Shown one piece after another: positions 1-5,019 of a stretch of 5,686 nt of DNA. Every line of letters begins with the position of its first letter. The stretch's first letter is position 1. The DNA lies in the NCBI GenBank assembly GCA_011375275.1, contig DRLW01000519.1:1-5686 (forward strand). The letters are read 5' to 3'. Below the pieces are notes generated by a model. It did no database searches, was not told where the DNA came from, and was given only the letters and a program-made list of their open reading frames with translations. The translations under genes were made by a program, and so were the position numbers. This DNA comes from Bacteroidota bacterium. Lineage in GTDB: Bacteria; Zhuqueibacterota; Zhuqueibacteria; Zhuqueibacterales; Geothermadaptataceae.

Positions 1-8
1 CCCGTTCG

Positions 9-31
9 TAGTGCGCGCTTCAGCGCGCCTA
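9..31. repeat. GC-rich hairpin with TTCA loop
   Basis: GCGCGC at 13-18 and GCGCGC at 23-28 flank a TTCA loop. Pairing continues with TAG (9-11) and CTA (29-31) if T12 is bulged. The TTCA-centred shape recalls the REP-like palindromes scattered between genes in many gammaproteobacteria. No T tract follows, so it is not a typical terminator. Only one copy is visible, so membership in a repeat family is inference. Confidence 0.4.
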
Positions 32-73
32 TCATGCGAAGTTTCGGGGCAGGCGGTATCTCGTAGCGCCTGT

Positions 74-124
74 GCCCGGCCGCAGGAGCGGCACATGGGC
101 GTCACACCGCAGGAGCGGTGTGAC
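74..124. repeat. Two tandem hairpins with AGGA loops
   Basis: Hairpin A pairs GCCGC (79-83) with GCGGC (88-92) around the loop AGGA (84-87). Outer GCCC (74-77) can also pair with GGGC (97-100). Hairpin B is a perfect 10-base inverted repeat, arms 101-110 and 115-124, around the loop AGGA (111-114). Both share the 12-mer CCGCAGGAGCGG. They sit 110 or more bases before the NrfD start. The arrangement fits either a REP-type intergenic palindrome pair or GGA-loop hairpins of the kind bound by CsrA/RsmA; the sequence alone does not decide. Confidence 0.5.
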
Positions 125-233
125 GAGAGGAAAATTCAAATTCTCAAACAAAACTCTTCAGATATCCCGGCGTTTTCAGCGCGACGTACGTGCGCATGTG
201 AAGCCCCCGGGTGAGCACAAACGGAGTCCTGCG

Positions 234-1175
234 ATGCATGAAATCACCATAACCAGCGGCCGCAATTTGCCGCACATCGATCCCTGGCTGACGATCTGGG
301 GCTGGGAAATTCCGGTTTACCTTTTTCTCGGCGGGCTGGTATCCGGCATTCTGTTCATCTCCGCCGTTTTCTACCTGCGCGGCAGAGCAGACCGCTACCC
401 CACTATCGTTCGCGTCGGGCCGCTGTTTGCGCCTGTTCTGCTGGCCGTGGGGCTGCTGGCCCTGTTTCTGGACCTCGAGTATAAACTGCACGTCTTCCGG
501 TTCTATACCGCCATCCGACTCGAATCCCCCATGTCGTGGGGTTCATGGACGCTGGCAGCCATCTTTCCCCTGAGCACGCTCTGGGCACTCATTCATCTGA
601 AGTACGTTTTCCCGAACTGGCGCTGGCCCTGGCCGATCATCGAGAAGCTGATCGACTTTTTTGCCGGATACAGCCGTGCCATCGCCTGGCTGCTGATCAT
701 CTATGCTTCGCTGCTGGGCATGTACACCGGTATTCTGCTGAGCGCATTCAACGCACGGCCGTTCTGGAATACGGCCATTCTCGGGCCGCTCTTTCTTGTC
801 TCCGGCCTGTCAACCGGTGTCGCCATGATCATGCTGCTGTCACGCGATGAGGCAGAGCGCCACCTGCTCGCCCATATCGATATTTTTGCCATCGCGGTGG
901 AGCTGTTTCTGATCATCCATTTGTTTATGGGATTTCTCGCTTCGACACAAATCCATATCGAGGCAGCAAAACTGTTTCTCGGCGGACCTTACACGACGGA
1001 GTTCTGGGTATTTGTCGTCGGGCTGGGCCTTGTTTTACCCGGCCTGATGGAGCTGCTCGAGGTACGCGGTAAAATCCTGCCGACCCGGATACCGGCCATC
1101 CTGGTTCTCGCCGGTGGCCTGCTCTTGCGTTTCATCGTGCTCGAAGCAGGGCAGTTCAGCCAGTGGACGTTTTAA
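234..1175 (+). CDS. nrfD: NrfD/PsrC-family quinone-interacting membrane subunit
   Basis: This 313-residue integral membrane protein belongs to the NrfD/PsrC (polysulfide reductase membrane subunit) family. Such subunits exchange electrons between the membrane quinone pool and a periplasmic or cytoplasmic iron-sulfur partner. About eight hydrophobic segments are visible, near residues 24-47, 59-80, 102-124, 148-170, 178-202, 216-236, 255-277 and 286-305. Family-like stretches include WGWEIPVYLFLGGLVSG in the first helix, ESPMSWGSW at 97-105, YTGILLSAFNARPFWN at 164-179, and the last helix with LEAGQ near 303-307. The frame stays open upstream to 72, but the start at 234 is chosen because GGAG at 223-226 lies 7 bases before it and the extra N-terminus is unlike the family. 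Length matches NrfD (about 320). No iron-sulfur or molybdopterin partner is in the window, so the substrate (polysulfide, tetrathionate, sulfite or other) cannot be assigned. The symbol names the family only. Confidence 0.85.
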   Translation: MHEITITSGRNLPHIDPWLTIWGWEIPVYLFLGGLVSGILFISAVFYLRGRADRYPTIVRVGPLFAPVLLAVGLLALFLDLEYKLHVFRFYTAIRLESPMSWGSWTLAAIFPLSTLWALIHLKYVFPNWRWPWPIIEKLIDFFAGYSRAIAWLLIIYASLLGMYTGILLSAFNARPFWNTAILGPLFLVSGLSTGVAMIMLLSRDEAERHLLAHIDIFAIAVELFLIIHLFMGFLASTQIHIEAAKLFLGGPYTTEFWVFVVGLGLVLPGLMELLEVRGKILPTRIPAILVLAGGLLLRFIVLEAGQFSQWTF

Positions 1176-1185
1176 TTTGAGGATA

Positions 1186-1200
1186 CCGGGAAGCTCCCGG
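1186..1200. repeat. Short perfect hairpin after the NrfD gene
   Basis: CCGGGA (1186-1191) and TCCCGG (1195-1200) form a perfect 6-pair stem around AGC, 10 bases after the NrfD stop. No T tract follows, so it is more likely an mRNA-stabilising or processing element than a terminator. The 162-base gap to the next gene shows no clear promoter, so read-through into the YeeE pair is plausible. Confidence 0.4.
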
Positions 1201-1337
1201 CACTGCGCTGCGCGCCGGACGGAATGACACATGCGGGTATTTGAGCCGGACCCGGTTTGCTGAGTTAACTGGATACCCGGAGGTACAAACTGAAAAGCTC
1301 ATGATTTTCCGGATACAAACAGTGATTGGAGTGAACC

Positions 1338-1856
1338 ATGGAAAGTGAATCACAAAAATACTGGTCGCCCTATGCCGCGGGTGTAGCCCTGGGCCTGATT
1401 CTGCTGCTGACGTTCGTGCTCATGGGCAGAGGCCTCGGCGCTTCCGGCGCGATGATGCGCAGCGTCACCTGGGCCGTGGATACGGTCAGCCCCGCGCACG
1501 TGGACAGCAACCCCTATTTCAGCAAATACGCCGGCGGCGATAAGAACCCGCTGAGCAACTGGCTGGTCTTCGAGGTCATCGGCGTCTTTTTCGGTGGTCT
1601 GCTCTCCGGCATGCTGGCCAAACGCATGCGCCTGCAGGTAGAGCACGGACCGCGCATCACCGATAAAGGCCGGCTGGTTTTGGCGCTCACCGGCGGTGCC
1701 ATCATGGGCTTCGGCGCCCGGCTTGCCCTGGGCTGCACCAGCGGCCAGGCGCTGACCGGTGGTGCCACCATGGCTGTGGGCAGTTGGGTTTTCATGCTGA
1801 CCATGTTTGCCGCCGCATTCGGTGTGGCATGGTTTTTCCGCAAACAATGGATATAA
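1338..1856 (+). CDS. YeeE/YedE-family sulfur transporter, first half-size protein
   Basis: This 172-residue membrane protein is of the YeeE/YedE (DUF395, Sulf_transp) family, whose characterised member TsuA/YeeE imports thiosulfate. About four membrane segments are visible near residues 13-33, 75-95, 112-133 and 145-167. The signature is the GFGARLALGCTSGQALTGG stretch at 124-142, with C133 at the place where the family carries a pore-lining cysteine. At 172 residues it is about half a full-length transporter, and the next gene supplies the other half; together they reach about 371 residues. GGAG at 1328-1331 lies 6 bases before the ATG. The extra-membrane loop at about 34-73 (VDSNPYFSKYAGGDKN region) is long for this family and may face the periplasm. 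Substrate assignment to thiosulfate, rather than another sulfur species, is inference. Confidence 0.85.
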   Translation: MESESQKYWSPYAAGVALGLILLLTFVLMGRGLGASGAMMRSVTWAVDTVSPAHVDSNPYFSKYAGGDKNPLSNWLVFEVIGVFFGGLLSGMLAKRMRLQVEHGPRITDKGRLVLALTGGAIMGFGARLALGCTSGQALTGGATMAVGSWVFMLTMFAAAFGVAWFFRKQWI

Positions 1857-1893
1857 CCGGTTGTGTTGAGACAATTCAAATGGAGAGAAAACC

Positions 1894-2493
1894 ATGTTTA
1901 CCCCTTTGTACAAATATGGCTATTTCGGGCTTGAAATAAGCTTTGTCATCGCTTTCATCATCGGTCTCCTGTTCGGCTTTGTGCTCGAACGCGCCGGGTT
2001 CAGTTCATCGAGGAAGCTGGCGGGACAGTTCTATCTGCGCGACAATACAGTGCTCAAAGTGATGTTCACCGCCATCGTCGTTGCCATGGTCGGTATGCTC
2101 TATCTCAACTGGGCCGAAATTTTCGACATCACCCGGCTCTACCTCAACCCGACCTATCTCTGGCCGCAGTTCGTTGGCGGCATCATCATGGGCACGGGAT
2201 TTGTCATCGGCGGCTACTGCCCGGGCACTTCTCTGGTGGCCAGCGCCATCGGCAAAATCGATGCGATGTTCTACGTCCTCGGTTCTCTGCTCGGCATGTT
2301 GATTTTCGGCGAGGTTTACCCGCTCTTCCAGGAGTTCACTGTGAGCGGAGCTATGGGACAGGTGACCCTGAGTGATTGGCTGCACCTGCGCCCGGGGCTG
2401 ATCGCCTTTTTCATCATACTCTTCGCCCTGGGTATGTTCTGGGGTGCTGATCTGCTGGAGAAAAAATTTGCACACGAGGAGGGCGCATCATGA
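1894..2493 (+). CDS. YeeE/YedE-family sulfur transporter, second half-size protein
   Basis: This 199-residue membrane protein is the partner of the preceding gene, 37 bases downstream. About five hydrophobic segments lie near residues 13-31, 54-72, 92-112, 122-143 and 168-187. The family signature is IIMGTGFVIGGYCPGTSL at about 97-114, with C109 as the conserved cysteine. A second conserved-looking block, GFVLERAGFSSSRKLAGQFY at 28-47, precedes it; the position where some full-length family members carry cysteine reads SSS (37-39) here. GGAGAG at 1882-1887 precedes the ATG by 6 bases. The stop overlaps the rhodanese start (ATGA at 2490-2493), which implies translational coupling. The two half-proteins probably associate into one pore for thiosulfate or a related sulfur compound; this is inferred from family and adjacency. 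Confidence 0.87.
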   Translation: MFTPLYKYGYFGLEISFVIAFIIGLLFGFVLERAGFSSSRKLAGQFYLRDNTVLKVMFTAIVVAMVGMLYLNWAEIFDITRLYLNPTYLWPQFVGGIIMGTGFVIGGYCPGTSLVASAIGKIDAMFYVLGSLLGMLIFGEVYPLFQEFTVSGAMGQVTLSDWLHLRPGLIAFFIILFALGMFWGADLLEKKFAHEEGAS

Positions 2494-3131
2494 CCATGAA
2501 TCTGAAGCTTTTCTGCGACAGGCGCATCGGTGTGGCCGTGTTGCTCAGTCTCGGCGCTATTCTGGCTATATCACCGGCCGGGACCATCAAACCTGCGCTG
2601 ACCTCGCCGCTGGAGATCGCAGACGTCATTTTTCAGAGCAATGACCAGGTATCTCCGGAGGAGCTCGCCGAATGGCTGATCGACAAACGAGCTGATCTGA
2701 TGATCGTCGATCTGCGCACACCTGAAGAGTACCAGAACTATCACATCGAGTCAGCGATCAACATTCCGCTCACGCGTCTGTTTACGCCCGAAGGGCTGGA
2801 AGAAATGAACACCGACGCGACCATTATTCTCTATTCCAACGGCGAATCCCACGCTGCGCAGGCGTGGGTGCTGTTAAAACAGCTCGGCATCGATGCCTAC
2901 ATGCTCAACGGCGGTTTGAACTACTGGGCCGAAGCGATCATCAACCCGCAACCACCGGGAGAGCTTGTCGCTGATTCTGAAATATTGAAATACCAGTTTC
3001 GCAAAGCCGCATCAGCGTACTTTTCAGGTGCAACCGCTACAACGGTTCGCGGGAAAAGCGTAAAGCCCAGAAAGCCGGCAAAGAAAGTGACTTTCAAACG
3101 CAAAAGGAATAAGGTGGACGAGGGGTGCTAA
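2490..3131 (+). CDS. Exported rhodanese-like protein with Ser in place of the catalytic Cys
   Basis: This 213-residue protein contains one rhodanese domain (about 53-152). The N-terminus has K6, R11 and R12 before a hydrophobic run at 13-30, which fits a signal peptide (possible cleavage after A30) or a signal anchor, placing the domain in the periplasm. Domain landmarks are IVDLRTPEEY (72-81), HIESAINIP (85-93), the active-site loop LYSNGESHAAQAW (114-126) and LNGGLNYW (139-146). Active rhodaneses have Cys in the loop; here it is S116 (codon TCC, 2835-2837), so persulfide formation there is not expected. The tail 187-213 is strongly basic and ends in Cys, the only cysteine beyond C9 in the signal region. 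Start and stop overlap the upstream YeeE gene (ATGA), and GAGGAGGG at 2476-2483 serves as ribosome site. A sulfur-binding or delivery partner of the transporter is the likely role, by inference. Confidence 0.85.
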   Translation: MTMNLKLFCDRRIGVAVLLSLGAILAISPAGTIKPALTSPLEIADVIFQSNDQVSPEELAEWLIDKRADLMIVDLRTPEEYQNYHIESAINIPLTRLFTPEGLEEMNTDATIILYSNGESHAAQAWVLLKQLGIDAYMLNGGLNYWAEAIINPQPPGELVADSEILKYQFRKAASAYFSGATATTVRGKSVKPRKPAKKVTFKRKRNKVDEGC

Positions 3132-3233
3132 GGGAACGGAAATAACCAGTCTGACTGAACACACACCTGTTCATCAGCCTGAAAAATTCGCAGACTTTGC
3201 TCTATCGGGATCAGCCTTTCCTCCTCAATGCGT

Positions 3234-3271
3234 GTACGACGCCGATACTCTCATCAGTGTCTGTGTCGTAT
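3234..3271 (+). ncRNA. Long stable hairpin, possible small RNA or 3'-UTR-derived RNA
   Basis: Bases 3235-3242 pair with 3263-3270 (one G-U). After a single C/T mismatch, 3244-3249 pair with 3256-3261 (one G-U) around the loop CTCATC. This gives 14 pairs in a 36-base span; G3234 and T3271 can add a terminal wobble. It lies 8 bases before the terminator stem, so stem-loop, short linker and terminator form the compact 3' end typical of small RNAs. A C-rich run, CCTCCTC (3220-3226), just upstream could pair with Shine-Dalgarno sequences. No clear promoter is visible, so it could equally be the structured 3' end of the rhodanese operon mRNA. I recognise no Rfam family. Confidence 0.35.
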
Positions 3272-3279
3272 TAAAGGAT

Positions 3280-3314
3280 AAGTGCCCTTCACAATGCGTG
3301 GAGGGCACTTTTTT
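3280..3314 (+). terminator. Rho-independent terminator
   Basis: A 13-pair stem (3280-3292 with 3298-3310, one T-G wobble) encloses the loop AATGC and runs into six T residues (3309-3314), the first two of which also belong to the stem. It should end transcripts of the NrfD-YeeE-YeeE-rhodanese operon, about 150 bases after the rhodanese stop, and so separates that operon from the lyase gene. On the opposite strand the hairpin is followed by TATCC rather than a T tract, so it acts on the + strand. Confidence 0.85.
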
Positions 3315-3349
3315 CAACCAGTGGAGGCATTCTGCGCCGCCAGCAAGCA

Positions 3350-3460
3350 GTGCTATGGAGCACGCCGGCCCGGCTCTACGTGCCGGAGCATGAGGTGCAG
3401 GCTGCTCGCATCCTCATGAATTTTAAGGACAGGGCTGCTGTTGAGCAGTTTCACGGATGA
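3350..3460 (+). pseudogene. Possible short coding remnant without a usable start
   Basis: From GTG at 3350 to TGA at 3458-3460 the frame encodes 36 residues with a protein-like composition, including RLYVPEHEVQAARILMNF. The frame is open back to 3275 but has no ATG until 3416 and no ribosome site before GTG 3350. It begins inside or after the terminator. It may be the C-terminal relic of a decayed gene, or chance. I do not recognise the family. Confidence 0.15.
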
Positions 3461-3542
3461 GCCGCCGGAAACGTGGGTACACTAACCGGTCGGTGCAGTT
3501 TTGGCCTGTAAATTGCTTCATAAAACTATCATGGTCATACGC

Positions 3543-3568
3543 TGCTATTATGGCAGGATGAGACGTCA
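3543..3568 (+). promoter_or_regulatory. Possible extended -10 promoter and MetJ-box-like octamer
   Basis: TGC-TATTAT at 3543-3551 matches an extended -10 element (TGn plus a 4-5/6 TATAAT match). No good -35 lies 16-18 bases upstream. Ten bases later AGACGTCA (3561-3568) matches 7 of 8 positions of the enterobacterial MetJ operator AGACGTCT. The adjacent octamers do not match, and MetJ normally needs at least two tandem boxes. A start near 3558 would give a leader of about 130 bases before the lyase gene. Confidence 0.25.
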
Positions 3569-3691
3569 AGGCTGGCAGAGGCTGCACCTGTTCTGCCAAA
3601 AGGTTGCATGCAAGCCGGCCGCACTGAAGCTGATCCCGGTTTTTGTACAGATTTGTGTGTTGCCTCAGAATAATCGGGATAAGGAGATATC

Positions 3692-4885
3692 ATGAAAACG
3701 ATGAACCCGGATAAACTCGACTTTGCCACGCTTTGCGTGCATGGTTCCGGCGCACCGGTCTCACCAACCGGCGCCATCTCGGTACCGATTTTTCAAACAT
3801 CGACGTTTGCCTTCCGTGACCTGGACACAGCAGCACAGGAATTTGCCGGTGAAAAGCCAGGTTATATTTATTCCCGCCTGCAAAACCCTACGACCGAAGC
3901 CTTTGAGCGTGAAGTCGCCTTTCTGGAACACGCCGAAGCCTCAGCCGCTTTTGCTTCGGGCATGGCTGCTGTGGCCATGACACTGCTGGCGCTGGCCCGC
4001 CCCGGGGATAAAATTCTATCAACCCATACGGTATATGGCGGAACCCATGCTCTGTTTGAGGAGCAACTGAAGAAATTCGACATCGAAGTCATCTATGCGG
4101 ACAGCCCGGATGCAGCAGAGTTTGCCGCCAAAATGGACAGCCGCGTCAAAGCGGTGTTCATCGAAACACCGGCCAACCCGACACTGGCTGTTCTCGACAT
4201 CGCTGCCATCGCCGGGATTGCGCATGACTGGAACGTTCCGCTGATCGTCGATAACACTTTTGCGACACCCTACTACCAGAGCCCGTTGCAGCTTGGGGCG
4301 GATATCGTCCTGCACAGCACGACCAAATACATCGGCGGGCATGGTGATGCTATCGGTGGCGTGGTTGCGGGATCAAAAACATTCATCGATGACTTGCGCT
4401 CCTCCGGGCTGAAGGAACTGGGGGCGATCATGAGTCCGTTCACAGCCTGGCTGATGCTGCGCGGCCTGAAGACACTGCCGGTGCGCATGGATCGCAGCAG
4501 CGAAAACGCCATGCAGGTGGCGAAATTTCTGGATGGGCATGAAAAAGTCAGCCGCGTGCACTACCCCGGTCTGCAGAGCCATCCCGGCCATGATATTGCG
4601 CGCCGGCAAATGCGGGGCTTCAGTGGCGTGCTCGCTTTTGAGTTGCACGGCGGTTTCCCGGCTGCTGAGCGCATGCTCAATGCCGTCAATCTGATCAGCC
4701 TTGCCGTCAGCCTTGGCGATTGCGATACCCTGATCGAGCACCCGGCCAGCATGACGCACAGCTCCTATTCCCCGGAGGAACGCAGGGAGCTCGGCATCAG
4801 CGACGGGCTGGTTCGCCTGTCCGTCGGGTTGGAAGGGATCGACGATCTGCTCGCAGATTTGCAGCAGGCGCTGGATAAAGCCTGA
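3692..4885 (+). CDS. PLP-dependent methionine gamma-lyase / Cys-Met metabolism enzyme
   Basis: This 397-residue cytoplasmic enzyme belongs to the Cys/Met metabolism PLP family (fold type I). Methionine gamma-lyase, the best guess, cleaves methionine to methanethiol, 2-oxobutyrate and ammonia. Visible PLP-site features are YSRLQNPT (60-67, with Y60 and R62 expected to contact the phosphate of the neighbouring subunit), SGM (89-91), Y115, D187 in VDNTF, and the lysine K212 in STTKYIGGHGD that forms the Schiff base. S340 and R375 match the carboxylate-binding residues of the Pseudomonas enzyme, and the C-terminal part (PASMTHSSY, LVRLSVGL, DDLLADLQQAL) is very like it. The Cys that follows Tyr-Gly in typical methionine gamma-lyases (C116) is Gly here (G117). 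Cystathionine gamma-synthase, gamma-lyase or O-succinylhomoserine sulfhydrylase therefore remain possible. AAGGAG at 3681-3686 lies 5 bases before the chosen ATG; M4 would be too far from it. Confidence 0.85.
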   Translation: MKTMNPDKLDFATLCVHGSGAPVSPTGAISVPIFQTSTFAFRDLDTAAQEFAGEKPGYIYSRLQNPTTEAFEREVAFLEHAEASAAFASGMAAVAMTLLALARPGDKILSTHTVYGGTHALFEEQLKKFDIEVIYADSPDAAEFAAKMDSRVKAVFIETPANPTLAVLDIAAIAGIAHDWNVPLIVDNTFATPYYQSPLQLGADIVLHSTTKYIGGHGDAIGGVVAGSKTFIDDLRSSGLKELGAIMSPFTAWLMLRGLKTLPVRMDRSSENAMQVAKFLDGHEKVSRVHYPGLQSHPGHDIARRQMRGFSGVLAFELHGGFPAAERMLNAVNLISLAVSLGDCDTLIEHPASMTHSSYSPEERRELGISDGLVRLSVGLEGIDDLLADLQQALDKA

Positions 4886-4901
4886 AGCACAGCTCTGTGC
4901 T
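4886..4901. repeat. Small hairpin directly after the lyase stop codon
   Basis: AGCACA (4886-4891) and TGTGCT (4896-4901) pair around GCTC, starting at the base after the lyase TGA. A run of A rather than T follows, so it is not a typical intrinsic terminator for the + strand. The remaining gap to the disulfide oxidoreductase start (to 5019) is A-rich around 4919-4950 and shows no promoter I can defend, so co-transcription of the two genes is possible but unproven. Confidence 0.35.
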
Positions 4902-5019
4902 GCAAAAACCAGTGAGCAGGGAACAAAACAAAAAATGAGAAGAAAAACCAATCAACCGGTGCTGTGTGCTGCGGAAAGCAGACCTCAGCATCATCAACAT
5001 AAAAAATCGGAGTAATACG

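Larger units (their letters stand above)
1..233. other. Non-coding leader region with hairpins upstream of the NrfD gene
   Basis: I see no convincing gene here. One + strand frame is open from position 2 to 214, but it runs straight through perfect inverted repeats and resembles no protein I know. The region holds three hairpins (9-31, 74-100, 101-124; two of these are listed separately). An A/T-rich stretch at about 131-165 follows and could carry a promoter: AGATAT at 160-165 is a possible -10, but no good -35 lies at the right distance. The gene that precedes this region, possibly an iron-sulfur or molybdopterin partner of NrfD, is outside the window. Confidence 0.5.
3132..3691. other. 560-base intergenic region: hairpins, terminator and possible promoter
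   Basis: No complete gene is supported in this gap. The first part has a small hairpin (TGAACA 3156-3161 with TGTTCA 3168-3173), then a long hairpin at 3234-3271 and an intrinsic terminator at 3280-3314. The 9-mer CAATGCGTG occurs twice, at 3226-3234 and 3292-3300, each time at the edge of a hairpin or in its loop. A frame without ATG, open from 3275 to a TGA at 3458-3460, reads coding-like near its end (residues such as LYVPEHEVQAARILM) and may be a gene remnant. The last 190 bases hold a possible extended -10 (3543-3551) and the leader of the next gene. Confidence 0.6.

Noticed and set aside
2..214. Open frame through the upstream hairpin region
   Set aside because: It reads through two perfect or near-perfect inverted repeats, has no ribosome site and gives a low-complexity-looking product unlike known proteins.
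72..233. Longer N-terminus for the NrfD protein (start at 72)
   Set aside because: The extra 54 residues are Arg-rich and lie over the AGGA hairpins, whereas ATG 234 has a well-placed GGAG and gives the normal family N-terminus.
1301..1348. Possible 15-residue leader peptide before the first YeeE gene
   Set aside because: The nearest GGAGG (1279-1283) is about 17 bases away, the peptide has no regulatory codon run, and it overlaps the YeeE start without a clear purpose.
1350..1913. Long antisense frame (187 residues) opposite the YeeE genes
   Set aside because: It is His/Gln/Gly-rich, as expected for the shadow of a GC-rich membrane gene, and the sense strand has clear family motifs.
3132..3691. 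SAM or other known riboswitch before the lyase gene
   Set aside because: The terminator lies about 380 bases before the lyase start, and I could not match any known aptamer core.
3501..3695. 64-residue frame before the lyase gene
   Set aside because: It starts with TTG, has no ribosome site, overlaps the proposed -10 and the lyase ribosome site, and resembles no family.
4966..5019. Upstream GTG start for the disulfide oxidoreductase
   Set aside because: No ribosome site precedes it, and ATG 5020 has GGAG at a 7-base spacing.
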